A stretch of DNA of 64,000 bases from Labyrinthula sp. Ha (Eukaryota; Sar; Bigyra; Labyrinthulida; Labyrinthulaceae), in assembly GCA_015227615.1 (NCBI GenBank), contig JAALGZ010000043.1, forward strand, positions 186,001 through 250,000. The letters run 5' to 3'. A model generated the notes under the pieces. That model did no database searches. It was not told the DNA's origin and worked only from the letters and a program-made list of their open reading frames with translations. Shown in pieces: positions 34,320 to 46,521 of this stretch; positions within the stretch are counted from its first letter, which is position 1, and every line of letters begins with the position of its first letter. A program made the translations under genes and the position numbers.

Positions 34320-37300
34320 GGTAACACAGAAAGAAATGCACGGATATGTCGCAATATTTTCAGCTCTTGGTTCAGCTGATCAAATTATTCTGGAATTAGA
34401 AAGTAAATTATAGTCACTCTCTTGCATTGGATGTGCTATAGTGGAGAATACTCTTAGACACAGTTGAAATTTGGTTAAGATCATATTCAACTCTGCCACG
34501 AGTAGTACATATCTGAGAGCTTGTTGTAAGCTAAAGACGTATAACTTATTAGCCTTTTAGCGACAATTTTTGCTATCATGATTTGAAAAAAACCTGATGA
34601 TAACTTTGGCTGCCAGATTATAAATAGAAACTGATTTGAATGGTATAATGTCAAGAACACTCTGCCAAAACTTATATAATTTTGTTTAGTTGCCTTGCTA
34701 CTAAATAATTAGACTGTGATTATACTCGAGACAACTGCGTATGTATCTAGAATAAAACATCTTCTACTCTGTTGGCAGTTCTTTAAACTTTTGTTTATGA
34801 AAGTTGAATAATTTGAACGCTGATGTGGTACTTGGACAGCTGTTTGTCTTATCTGAGCATAACTTTTATAGAATTTTTTTTTCAGATTGTAGTTCCCCTG
34901 AAGAAAAAAATGATGAAACACACAAAGAACTTATGTAACTTGTCGTATCTCGTATGGCTTCTAAGACTACTAGGTACGTAAATGCACATAATCCTTCAAG
35001 AAAACCACACGCAGTGCTGCTTACAGTATTTGGTCAGAAAAACGGATTAGATGCTTCTTGCAGTAGCGAGGACTCGAAATGAAGTGCTATAAAAATTCAT
35101 AAGAGTTTCAGTTCTGCTTCAAAGTACAATTAAGATTCTTACTTTCATATATTTGAGGTCTAAAGTCCTAAAGTAAGTTGGAAGTGCTCAGATTGGCGTT
35201 TAGAACCAGATGTTAAGGCATAGAGTATCAGTTTATTCTCTTAAGTAGGTTTAAACTATGTTTTAACCTGCTAAGATATTTCTTATTATGCCAAAAGACT
35301 TTCTGAGTTTTAATATTCTGCTGATATAGCTAAGTTAAGTGTTAAGCACTTTTACCAAGTCCTTAAGCTATTCATACGAGACAATAAAACTTCCTCATGC
35401 GATGTTCTGATTTATGAAGGTATCTACCATTTGGAGTTATAAGTGTTGACTATCGAGTAACTGCCAAAATCTTAATACATCCTAAATACCAACTATAAGG
35501 CAGATTTGTCAACCCATTGTTTACATATGTTTGTTCTCCTATATAAATACCCAAAAATTAAATTAAAGAGGTTAATATACTAAAATTGATGTGTTTTACG
35601 TATAACTATTTACTACAGAAGCATTTGGCATGGTGATAGCACTAGTCAAAAGTTTAATCTTATATCTGCTGCCCAACGCAAAACAAAGTGGTAAGTTGTT
35701 TAATTACCAGTATCGTTCACATTTGACTATTCTAACTTACTCAAGAGGGGATATATAGCTTGCAAAGAAGTGTAGCTCTAGATTGAAAATATTGGTAAGA
35801 TGAAATTCTTATGAGGCCAGAGTATTTCTAAAAGAATAAAATTGTTCTCATGAAAGATCGTTATGGTTAGATGAAAGAGTAACATATTCTCAAATTTATC
35901 AACATAAAATATTCATGTTTTCGCTAGAGTTCAACCATTACGTAAACAGAGAAAATATGTAGTTTCTCTTCAGGTAATGAGTTTTCAATAAGCAGTAAAG
36001 TCTTAGTAGTTAATATTATCATCTATAGTTGTAAATACTCCCTATAACTAATAAAGCTTCACGCGTCCAAAGGACTCGCCTCTAAACAATATTTTTCAAG
36101 CTCTTTAGACTCAAAACAGAATATTTGCTTTCTTAGTATTCTTCAACAAAGAAGGGGTAGTGATATAACTGATTATCAGCAATAATTTTTTCTATTACAA
36201 AAAGTCCGACAATTTTATCAAGGGAAAGTTGTATTACAGAAAGGAAACAGGAGTCGTTGCTTAAGAACAACTGGTTACATTAGCTTGAACTTATAAGCTT
36301 ACCGGGATAGCCAGGTAGGGTGTAGTTACAACATCCCTTCAGATTCCTCTAAAGATGGATTTTTTTTCTATAATAAACCCCAATCAACTCTATGAATAGA
36401 AAAAATCAAGAGTATTTTTACATAATATGCAGGTTTTTTCGGTAAGACATATAATGCACAGTATACCAACTGTACTAGTTCCAATAGCTCTACAAGATAA
36501 AAAAAAATGATGTTTGTATGTTGACACAACATGAACTCTTAAAGAACCATCATATACACTTCGATTATGAAAATAAACTTTTTCATCATTTAGTGGCTTG
36601 AACTATCGGATGGTTTAAGGAAAGCGGCATAGTTGTAGCTCTTTATCGCTACTGTATTCCTAAAGCACCTAAATTAAAAAGTGTCTCAAAATCCTAGAGT
36701 AAAAAACCGCATCAATGCAATTCTGAAACACTATGAACCCGAAAGTATAACAATATCCATGAATAAAACAATTGTCCGAAAAGGTGAAGAAATGGGGTGG
36801 GGTATTTTTCTTACATGGTGTGAAGTAACTCAATACCTCATAAGCAGTTTCCTGGAAACTACATTATATTTAGTAGTCATGAGGAACTTGAATACTTTGT
36901 ACACGTTTTACCAGTTAAGTACTTGTCTATACTTTTCAGTTATTGAATTATTTATATTTTTCAATCTAGAAAGACTGCACAAATGTGCTATTATGTGTCA
37001 CTGTTCTACACAAACGATCCAAACCTTTCAATTCACGTAAGATATCTTATTCTTTTTTCAGCTCTCTAACTCGAAACCATCTTTATTCACCTCAGGTGTA
37101 ATATCCTAAACCGTTCTTCTAGTATTTTATAAGCTATTTATCATTCCGTCCATAGTTCTAACTTCTATAAGTATTTTGGGAACCTTTCTCGTCCAAATGC
37201 TACACTTCATTATTCTTGGTAGATTCCATTGGAACTGATGATGTCACAAAATATTTTAAAATTTCAGGAACACAATAATAATAATCAAGAAATAAGACTC

Positions 37301-37742
37301 AAGTTCAACTGAACAGTAACTTAATAAGTGATTCCTCAATTTTATGGGTCCATATCTTATAGAACTCGTATTTAAAAATCGATTCTTACCAAATCAACAG
37401 GTTCATGGTACATACCACACTAAGAATTCGACTTGTATACAGAAAAAAATCTACATCAGCATAGAAAAAAATAATAGAAGAAACTACAAAAGCACAGCTA
37501 TTTGAAACTTAACCCAATTACAAAAAGATAAGTTAAGACTTAATTTCAAGGGTCAAATTTTTCTTGGGAATACATGGGGACTGTGGCCGAGTAATGTTAG
37601 CTTACTCTTTGTGCCTTCATTCTTTGCCATTTTTCAATTTGGAAAGAAATATTAATGGTATTCTATGAGCAAAGGCTAGTAGCATTGTCTATCGCACTAA
37701 ATTCTACTTAAATTTTGAATTGCAAGTCTCTCTGTTGTGATT
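34320..37742. other. Gene-free stretch, 3.4 kb
   Basis: No supported gene. An open plus frame near 36681-37040 begins with a somewhat protein-like 40 residues (KNRINAILKHYEPESITISM) but lacks an early ATG and turns into random hydrophobic sequence. It could be a transposase or gene relic, not identifiable. Nothing else seen. Confidence 0.5.
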
Positions 37743-37832
37743 AGGGGTACCGATTGGGGGAAAACTCAAAACTCAAATGAAAGTACCAAAATTTTTGAGT
37801 TTTGATATTCTGTTTGGCATTTTGATACCCCT
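37743..37832. repeat. Small foldback (possible MITE), about 90 bp
   Basis: Ends are imperfect inverted repeats, AGGGGTACC on the left and GATACCCCT on the right. Inside is a second inverted pair, AAAACTCAAAA against TTTTTGAGTTTT. The whole can fold into an interrupted hairpin. It could be a miniature non-autonomous transposon, but no target duplication is clear. Confidence 0.4.
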
Positions 37833-38407
37833 CAATTATATTTGAGCTTGTTGACATGTCAGAGTTCCTAATATGATACTTGGGCCATATGACCCAGGGA
37901 ACATTTACCAAATCTTGTTTGAGTTTTTAAATTTTAAATGCTTTGAATCTTAAAATTTAGGTGTTTGAGGAAAGAAAGAAACAGGAAAAAATAAATGGAA
38001 GAGAGTCTAACTTGTGAAACTGGCATGTTTATGGTAATGGCCCCATTATATTCGCCCTTATGGATTAACTATCTAAAAATGAAAAGGTGTAACCCTAAAA
38101 CTGACCAAGAAGAGTCACTTTTTGACCAAATTTAAGTATTAAGGTTTGGTTTGCACATTTTTTGGCGTTTTACAACCAGTTTAATGGAAAACAAACTTTA
38201 AAGCTAAAAATTCAAACCCATTGTCGAAACAGAGTAGATGTACTTTCATTTTTCACTATGATATCCAATAGAATTGTTGCTTCTACCAGAATCTCAATAT
38301 ATATTTCAGCACAAAAATACATAACTCAAGCTAGCTAAACCATTTTAAGCTAAAACGCAATCTACTCAAACCATAAGTAGGAAGGGAAAACGCTGTGGGA
38401 AGAGAAC
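37833..38407. other. Intergenic 0.6 kb
   Basis: AT-rich, with scattered short repeats of the words GAGTTTT and TTTGAG, and a 14-bp palindrome GGGCCATATGACCC near 37883. No gene seen. Confidence 0.5.
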
Positions 38408-38668
38408 TCACCCTAACTTCCATTTATGTACTAAGCAATAACTTATTTCGTATACAACTTTGCCATCTAAAGTTTCAACAATTTCAACAGAGGGAGGTGG
38501 ATTATGAGGTTGATGTTCGCCCACAATCTTGTCTCTTAAATTATGCTTCTGCTCGTTTAACGTATAAATCTCCTTGTTCATTTCCTTAATAACTCGACAC
38601 CAGCTATTGAATACTTTTCTCTCTTCTTTTCTCAAGAGTTGAGAGTAGTGGAAGTCCTCTTCGTACAT
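38408..38668 (-). CDS. Coiled-coil protein, C-terminal part; 5' end unresolved
   Basis: From the in-frame ATG at 38668 the minus strand encodes a charged helical stretch (FHYSQLLRKEERKVFNSWCR, then EMNKEIYTLNEQKHNLRDK), a proline segment (HQPHNPPPSVEIV) and ETLDGKVVYEI. A 30-nt GT-AG intron (GTTATTGCTT...GGAAGTTAG) just before the TGA is likely; retained, it adds ten residues in frame, so the stop is the same. The frame stays open upstream to about 38750, and an earlier exon is likely, but no unambiguous donor was found. A 29-nt intron ending at GATAG is one option. No family recognised. Confidence 0.45.
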   Translation of the reverse strand: MYEEDFHYSQLLRKEERKVFNSWCRVIKEMNKEIYTLNEQKHNLRDKIVGEHQPHNPPPSVEIVETLDGKVVYEISYCLVHKWKLG

Positions 38669-38876
38669 CCAAAAAGTCTTTTTAGTTACTATGAGGCTTC
38701 TACTACTATCAGTGCTAATTTTTTCACAATTTACAGGGTGTAAACCTGTCCTATTTTGAGAATCTTTGTTGTTATAGTAGTTTTTTTTGCTTAGGTATGT
38801 TATTATTCTTAGATAATATTTGCGTTCTAATTTCAAAATTTTGGGAAATTATGATTTGCCATATTACTGGCAATAG

Positions 38877-39056
38877 GATGCATTTCGATATAAAGTCCAT
38901 TGCGCAGCTGGGGATGATGTGAAAGATGGGGCGCTTGTCATAGGTTTAATTCCCATGGACTGGGGAAGCTTTCACGGAACTTACAGGGTATGCTTGAAAG
39001 TGAGAAAGTTGGAAAATATCAAAAAGTCAAAGTATAAAAATATAAGAAAAACATGA
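38877..39056 (+). CDS. Unassigned exon-like ORF, 59 codons, no start codon
   Basis: Right after an AATAG (possible acceptor) the plus strand is open for 59 codons to TGA and reads like folded protein: FRYKVHCAAGDDVKDGALVI followed by GLIPMDWGSFHGTYRVCLKV and a basic tail. Base composition is clearly less AT-rich than the flanks. It could be the last exon of a gene transcribed toward the sulfatase, or an isolated exon left from a lost gene. No upstream exon with a 27-32 nt intron was found, and the family is not recognised. Confidence 0.35.
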   Translation, partial: DAFRYKVHCAAGDDVKDGALVIGLIPMDWGSFHGTYRVCLKVRKLENIKKSKYKNIRKT

Positions 39057-39331
39057 ACCACAAGCCCAAAACCTAAAATCATACTCATAATATTATGAAA
39101 ACTCGCTCAAAGTGTCTGACAAAAAACTCAAACTCACTCAAAGCAAAATTAAAATCCTCAAAACTTATTTGATATTATCATGATAATATCAAACAGCATC
39201 CTAAACTGAGTCGATTGATATCGTCTTCTACGAAAATTAAAAAAAAAATGTATGAGCAGATTGATTGGACATAATGGCCATCCAAAGAAATCTAAAAAAC
39301 CAAAACAATACATGAAAAAAGAATCAAGGAA

Positions 39332-41103
39332 ATGAAGATATTTAAACAATTCATCCTCCTTGTATCCGTTATTTTAGTATACTCAGAAGCAAAACTCCCA
39401 AATGTTATTATTCTGTTTGTAGATGGTATATCTTTATTATTCTTTTTATCTATTTAGATATGGGCTATGGAGATGTCGGATATAGCACAAACCAAACAGT
39501 TCTTTCACCAAATATCGATTCTCTTGCAAACCAAGGAGTTAAGTTTTCACAATGGTTATCAGCAGACTCAATTTGTACGCCTTCAAGAGGAGCTCTTTTA
39601 ACTGGGCGTTTACCAATACGACTTGGTCTTTCTTCTGGAGTTTACTATGAAAGAGTTCTTCAGCCTATGTCACCTGGTGGATTACCACTTTCAGAAGAAA
39701 CCCTTGCAAAACAACTTAAGAAAGCTGATTATGAAACAAAACTTGTTGGAAAATGGCATTTAGGTTTGGGTGGGAGTAAACAACATCTTCCAACAAGATA
39801 TGGGTTTGATCAGTTCTATGGTTTGCCATTAACAAACGTTCAATCTTGTGGAAATAAAAATATTTTTGCTCAAGACACTCTAGAAGAATTCATATTTGTC
39901 AACACCAAGCAATTATGGATTGGTTTATTTCTTATTTTACTAACATTTTTTTTATCAAAAGAAAGAAGTTTACTATCTGTTGTTAAAGCAAGTATTTTGT
40001 GCTTTATTGTTTTTCTAGTCCTTGTTAGATTAATTGGAGCTTTTTCTTTTTTAACGAATACTTTTTGTATTCTTTATAATGACGAAACACTAATTCAGCA
40101 GCCGTTAAAATTACACAACTTGACTCAACGGCTAACAATAAATGCTAAAGAATTTATAAAAAGTTCCGTTGAGAAAGAAAACCCATTTTTCTTATATATG
40201 AGCTATGTTAAACTTCATACTGCATTATTTAATAATCCAGAGTTTAATAAAACAAGCTCAGCATATCAGAATAATATATTGGAATTAGATTGGAGTGTAG
40301 GAGAGATAACAAGTATCTTGAAAAAACTAGGAGTATTTGAAGATACTCTCATATGGTTCACCTCTGATAATGGCCCTTTCTTAGAACGCGGGGAAGAAGG
40401 TGGATCTACTCAGTTTGTTAAAAATGGGAAGCTCAGTAAGTTAAAAGGTGGAAAGGCACAAATCTGGGAAGGTGGTTTCAGAGTTCCTGGCTTTGTAAGC
40501 TATCCAAGTTATATAGATAGAAAAATAAAGGGTAGCAACATTGAACAAGCAGTTGGAACTATGGACATCTATCCCACAACTCTGTCAATAGTTGAGCAGC
40601 TTAGTCAAAATAAATTTGACACAAACAAACAAGTTGATGGAAAAGATATTTCTCCCCTGTTAAAGAAAGATAATAGAATTGTACATGAAACTATGTTTCA
40701 TTATTGTGGAGATATGCTAAGCGCAATAAGAATACAACAAGACTCTAACAGAGGATTAGAAGTGTATAAAGTGTATTATCATACGCCTATTTGGCTAGAG
40801 CCGGAAAACCAAACTTGTATGCAAACACAATCTTGCCAATGCACTCCCGAAAATGTGGTGGCTCATAATCCTCCATTGGTATTTGACTTGGTGGAAGATT
40901 TGGAAGAAGAAAAACCATTGGAATATACCAATAAAGTCAAAGAAATCTTGCAACAAGTTGAAGAAAGAAAAGAAGAACATTTGAAAAGTCTTGAACAAAG
41001 TGTTGTGAGTGAAGTAAAAAGATATCAACAGCCATGGTTAAAATTTACAGATGCACTATGTTGCAACTTTCCAAGTTGCGAATGTGATGATGATATTTAT
41101 TAA
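39332..41103 (+). CDS. Steryl-sulfatase-like arylsulfatase with membrane hairpin
   Basis: Exons 39332-39425 and 39458-41103 around a 32-nt intron (GTATAT...TATTTAG); 579 aa. A signal peptide covers about residues 1-20 (FKQFILLVSVILVYS). Asp31 and Asp32 begin the metal site (VDDMGYGDVGY). Cys71 in ICTPSRGALLTGR is the formylglycine precursor. VGKWHLG, then GFDQFYGLPLTN, then TSDNGPF complete the alkaline-phosphatase-fold active site. Between residues of about 175 and 230 is a hydrophobic pair (LWIGLFLILLTFFL; ILCFIVFLVLVRLIGAF) at the place where human steryl sulfatase has its two ER-membrane helices. With the GLPLTN block, this argues for the STS/ARSD/ARSE branch rather than soluble arylsulfatases. 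The natural substrate is unknown. It requires the formylglycine-generating enzyme encoded at 26482-27522. The stop overlaps that of the next, convergent gene. Confidence 0.92.
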
Positions 41104-41858
41104 ATATCCTGTGATTCAACACTACCAAATAGAATACTCATTCCAGCCATATCTTCTAAACTCTCATATTCCTCTTTTTCTTGTTTGGTTCTTTCTTCTT
41201 CCTCTTTAATTTCAAAATCTAACTCTTCCTTATGCTCCTCATAATAGGAACTCAAACTCCTTCCATATTTTATATTCAACTTTGCATCTTCTTTATCTAT
41301 TTGTTCTTGTGTTTTCATTTTTTTTGATAATAAATTAGCTCTATCTTCTGGACTAAATCCTTCCAACCCTTCATATCTCTTGTCTACTTCATCTTGTGCT
41401 GAAAAAAACTTAATCAGTACTAAACGCAAACCTTCCTCTGATAAGTCATATAAAATAGATGAGTCTATTTCTTCTGACTCTTTAAACAACTCACTGACAT
41501 TCAACGAGTTTATTATATAACTGGATTTATTCCTTGATAATTGTATTGCTGGCTGTCGTGTAGTTGAGTGATTCCTTTTTGTTAGTAAGAGTGCTTGTTC
41601 AAACGACTGTTGTTCGCTATTCTCTTCAGTATAGCTTGAATTCTTAGATAAAGTTCGATGCACAGGTTGTTCAAATCTTATATCACTTGGATAGTCACTT
41701 ATTCTCTTCCTCCTCGTTTCTATTATTCTTGACCTCTTTGAAGTCTTTGTTGATATAGTATGTGTGTCCGAATAATCATTATAGTCACTCTTATCATCTT
41801 CTATTACTTTTTGTGATTTCTTTGGTTTTCTTCTAAGTGTTGCAATTTTTCTGAACAT
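41100..41858 (-). CDS. Orphan 252-aa charged protein
   Basis: An uninterrupted ORF from ATG 41858 to TAA, whose stop overlaps the sulfatase stop in TTAA at 41100-41103. The first 120 residues are Ser/Lys/Arg-rich and probably disordered (LRRKPKKSQKVIEDDK; TSKRSRIIETRRKR). A more ordered helical part follows (SSILYDLSEEGLRLVLIKFF), then a highly acidic coiled coil (EELDFEIKEEEERTKQEKEE) and a short hydrophobic end. No family is recognised. It is supported by its length, ATG and tail-to-tail packing. Confidence 0.6.
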   Translation of the reverse strand: MFRKIATLRRKPKKSQKVIEDDKSDYNDYSDTHTISTKTSKRSRIIETRRKRISDYPSDIRFEQPVHRTLSKNSSYTEENSEQQSFEQALLLTKRNHSTTRQPAIQLSRNKSSYIINSLNVSELFKESEEIDSSILYDLSEEGLRLVLIKFFSAQDEVDKRYEGLEGFSPEDRANLLSKKMKTQEQIDKEDAKLNIKYGRSLSSYYEEHKEELDFEIKEEEERTKQEKEEYESLEDMAGMSILFGSVESQDI

Positions 41859-44800
41859 TTTTTATATTTTTTTTGGATTTTGGTTGTTTTAATTATTTCA
41901 AAGTCCGAACAAGACACTCTATTTTATTGCAGTTCCGTTTATGCAGTTTCTAACAACGTGTCTGATTTAAATAAGATTCGCATGGGAAAAACTTATCTGT
42001 ATCAACATTCTAATCAAGTTTTTATACCGGTAATCACAATTTTTATATTTTTATTTAACTTATATTCTTATTATTTATTTAATAGTATATATATCTACTA
42101 TTGATACCAATATTTATTTGTATAATATAATGAGGACATGATGTCGTTACCGTTACTGGATTCAGCACTTAATGGAATAATTAAATCTGAGGAGATTAAA
42201 CGGATTATATAATATGGGTATTTTGCACTAAAGGGTTTTTCGGAGATAAACATGTATTTTGGGAAAGTTGTATAAAAAGTACTAGGCGTGTTTATCGAGA
42301 TAACAAAAGCTTCTCGAGAAGGATTTTACCTAAATATTTGTTTTGCGAAATAACGAGAGAGCTCTTCTCGAGAAGCTCTCGTTAAGACTCTCTCGCTAAA
42401 CACACCTAAACAGTACATTGTCAAGTTCTCAATATGTTGCACTGTATTCATTTATATTGGTTGTTTTAACCTGGTAGTGGATTTTTCACTAATTCTATTA
42501 CAATAATGGGCAATAACAGTAAGCACAAACTACTTTAACCTGAAGTAATTAATATGACCATGGAAAACCTCTATTAGTCTCGCAGTATAGAATATGGGCT
42601 TCAAACACCACATAAATTAATTGAAAAAGGCTAGTTAATTCACTAATATTCTTTAGTTCATAACACAAAAGCAGCGTGAATAAATGGATTCCACTTAGAG
42701 TTCTTCAAAAGACAAAAATCATGCAATAACATCTCAAGGTTTTCTGGCTTACGGATTACAAGTAGGGCGTTAACATTCGTATATATTGTAGTACCATACA
42801 TTTAATCAATAGATCGTATGCAGGAATTACTTTGATGGTTCGGGAAGTATTGATGGCATGAAATGGGGACATTAAGTTGACAAAACTCAGCTGTTTAAAC
42901 TTCTAGAGCAAATGAGCGCTTTGTTTCTTTTGGATAGCTATGTGTCTTGCTTTTCGTTTCTGTATGCTGGCTAAGTTAAAGCTGCTTCTTCTGTTCAATG
43001 CTTCTAATTTAGTACTGTCTGTTGCTACCCCTTGTAGCTGTCATTTCTCTGGGAAGAATAAACTAAAATTGAAATATGAAATTCTATTGAAGCAATCAGG
43101 TACCATGAAAATAAAACTGACAATCGACGCTACACACTGTTAAAAACTCCTTTTTGATGTTAGTCACTACTTACATTGAAGCAAACAAATGCACGATATT
43201 AAATCCGTTGGGGCGTTGATCAGGAATTATACGCATGGTACGCGACTCTTAATTTCAGATGATAAATGGTTTCGCTTTTCATAGAGTCTAATATGTTTCG
43301 TTTGAGCAACATCCTGCTTCTTTCACCTGGGCACAATTAGTGGCATATGAGAACATGGCGCAACATCAGTCAACATAATCTGCTCACGCACATTAATTTA
43401 CTTTATTGTACAAAGGCTTTCAAAGGCATTCTATTTCACGAGAGTTTATTCGCTACTCTCTTAAAATCAAAATAAGTGCTTGTTTAGCCTTTCCCCATTT
43501 TGTTCCCATTGTAGTTGCAAAGAACTCCTTATTTCTAAATTTTAGACCAACCAGCAAGCAGTAAGTTACCAAGTATTATCAATTTAGAAAATATAATCCT
43601 ACTTGATCTCTATTAATTTAGGACAAGTCAATGCAAGAATAGTGTAGTTTTTATGGCTTTCAAGAAACTATTCAATTCTACATGCTGCTAAGTTATTAAT
43701 ATTAATTATGCACCGTCTCTGTCCAGTGAATGGAGAATATTCCAGTTGGAAGCAGAAAAAATTAATCGTGTTCTAACGGAAAACCACAAGTAAATTAATG
43801 TGACCATTCAAAAAAATGTTTTGAAAATGCAAAAGAAACATAAATTAATTTTCAGACGTGATAATTTTTCAGAAAATTTTCAAGCAGCTAGCAGGCAATT
43901 GTTTTAAAAGAATATGAATTTGGTCTCACTGACTATTTTGACTTATGATCTGTGAAATCTGCACTCAAACTGTTTTTCTAAATTTTTTGTTTTTAGAGAA
44001 CCTTCAAGAATTGGTAACCTTTCCTTCAAATTTCCTAGAAATCTGGAAGCACTGCGAGATATGCGAATACCCGCAAACCCTAAGATGAACCCAGAAATTT
44101 AAGTTTGTGGTCTAATTTATGGCCTTAATTCATGTGAAGGTGCCCATTGCCTTGTGTGCCTTGAATTTTATGGAGCTCTCCTATTGTCATGCCGTGCAAC
44201 TAATTGCAGAGAACCCGCAGAAAGTACTTCTATCTCCTGTAAATGATTCGTTTTCCGACGAATATACTCTAGGATAGCACATGATTAAGTACAACCGATC
44301 AAGAATCGGAAAAAATTGCGTACAATTCCAGGCTTCAAATTGGGCAAGAAAGAAATGATTGTTCCCAAGTATAAATGCCAATGCTAAGAACTAATTGAAT
44401 CTATAAACTGTTGCTCCGCTCCACCAAAATTATACGTTGCGCTTTTTTCAGAAAGCGGTTAATCGTCATACATTTTGACTGACCAGTTCATTAAGGTTAC
44501 CAATGACAAGGTTTTATTAATTCAGATAGAGGCTAGTCTGTTGTATTCGCAGCATTTGCTGCTTCTGTTATTTCTGAATTTACTGAAGCTAGATACTAAG
44601 CAGTCAGAGGTACCACTTTCTCCCTACTAGCTCTATATACTTTACAAAGTTATGCAATAATACGATAACACTGCTTTGTAGGTTAACTCTACATAGTACT
44701 TGGCTGACACATAAGCACCGGGAACATATGATCGTAGGAATTCGATATCTCAACAACTTATGCGAGTTATAACTTCTGAGAGGCTATTCATATAATATTA

Positions 44801-46521
44801 AAGCTGTCTTAATACCATTCTATATTATCTATTCAAATATAAATACCCTCACAGGTAATGACATGCTACTGACTTGTCATAGTTTCCTGGCTGATGCGAA
44901 GACTTCTTGCCGTTTGGTTCCAGGAGTTGGATAAACAGTAGAGAAATAGTATATCGCAACGCGCTTTCTTCCTAGTATATCTTAAGAATCTGGTACTACT
45001 CAGCATAGGCCCGACAATGTTATTGCAAAAAATGAGATATAGGATTATTTACTCTCGGCAAAGTTAATAGGCAAGGTTCATTTATCTGCTCGGAATGGGC
45101 TGTAGCACAGTCAGATACTCGAAAGTGAGGTAACGCTGTTACCGAGAATCTTATAGGTATATACTGAACTAAATCAAGCTCTTTGTATGCTGTTCCGAAC
45201 TCTTTTTCCAGTTGAGGCGATACAAAGAACCAAGAAAAAGTCATTTAATACTTCATAGAATGTTATAATGCTTTGGTTGCGAGTATCCTAAGTCGAGTTA
45301 CTCGTATCGAGTCTTCTTATTTTGGTTTCTTGGCTTGCTGCTTGCCTTGCTCTTTTGTTGTTGTTTTATCGAGGATTCTGTCCTAAGATTAAGTGTGTCT
45401 TCTTTTTCCAAATTACTTCTTACTATTTTCAGTAAGCAATTTGATACATCTATGTTAATTTATAACCGATAAATAAATACATCTGGCAGCAGTCAAACCC
45501 AAACACAATAGAACATGTTGGTGGTAATGTAATATAGCTATGTCCAAATATGACCGAGTAAAATGCAGAAACAAGTGGAATCTGGAACCGCTGCAACCAA
45601 GTAATATATGATCTTCTCGAGCCTTGATGAAATATGGAATAACTGGTAGCCTGGGAATCTTCTGCAACACAAAATCTTGGTCAAAAACTGCTAAGACCTG
45701 CACAATAACCCACCACTGGACAAATTTAAATAATCTAAACATCGATAAACAGAGTAGACATACCCCCAGGGTTCACAATAGCCCTTCTGGAGCTCGGATG
45801 TAGATAAAAGCAGTTTGCGAGAGAAACATGTAGCTGGAAATACAAATCTTGGTCAAATATCGCTGCGTAACATCTAACAGAACGTCAAAAAGCATTTGGA
45901 ACTATATCATCTTGCACTTGGATCACTGGATCACTCGAACTGGCATCTTTTTATTTTTTACATTCGTGATTGTTGTTTGCTTTCAATTTAGATTGGATTT
46001 TGGGAAATCATGCACAAGCTTCAAGGTCTTATTGGAACAAGAGGGAGTCTGCCGCTCAACAACACCTGTTAATGGAAATAACGTAATTTGGATAATAGTC
46101 TTACTGTAGAGAGTATTGGCAAAACCGCAGGCTCGTCCTGGGTTAAGTCCTCGGATTCAATTGGCACTGCCACATGACTGGCTTAAAATTTAATCTACAA
46201 AAACGATATATCGCTTTATCGAATTAACACCACTACGCAAAATACACACAAAAACGATTTTGTTATTTTCACGAGCACAATATTCACCGAGTTACCGGAG
46301 AACTCAGGCCAGTAGCCAATGGAATGTTTCGTTGGAGTTGCAGCAGAAGTAGCATTAATGTCTCTAAGCCACGTACAAGAGCGTGAAACCAGTTAAGTTT
46401 GTTGCTAGTAATAATTTACAAGTTACGCACAACTCAGCTGCCTAAGCCACACTCTGTAAACTTGAATAATGAAGTCGATTCCACTCGGAAAAAATTCGTA
46501 AGCAGCCTTATTTAGGTATAG
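41859..46521. other. Gene-free stretch, 4.7 kb, containing one MITE
   Basis: Aside from the foldback element at 42283-42408, nothing is recognised. The region 42010-42120 is almost pure AT. Short ORFs near 45455-45742 and 45849-46109 lie in locally GC-richer DNA but match no family. No RNA gene was found. Confidence 0.5.
42283..42408. mobile_element. Foldback MITE, about 126 bp, TA-flanked
   Basis: Terminal inverted repeats of 18 bp match at 16 positions: TAGGCGTGTTTATCGAGA on the left and the reverse complement of TCTCGCTAAACACACCTA on the right. Both ends begin with TA, compatible with a TA target duplication as in Tc1/mariner-type elements. Inside are TTCTCGAGAAG palindromes, and 42353-42382 is a near-perfect 30-bp hairpin built of ACGAGAG...CTCTCGT. 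There is no coding capacity. The composition is sharply different from its surroundings. Confidence 0.75.

Noticed and set aside
37575-37650. Possible tRNA-Ser/Leu gene (GACTGTGGCCGAGTAATGTTAG resembles a tRNA 5' half)
   Set aside because: No matching anticodon arm, T-loop or acceptor pairing follows; at most a relic or chance A-box.
38895-38960. tRNA or tRNA-derived SINE suggested by TGCGCAGCTGGGG and GGTTTAATTCCC
   Set aside because: The T-arm and D-arm do not pair, and the same DNA reads as an open protein-like frame.
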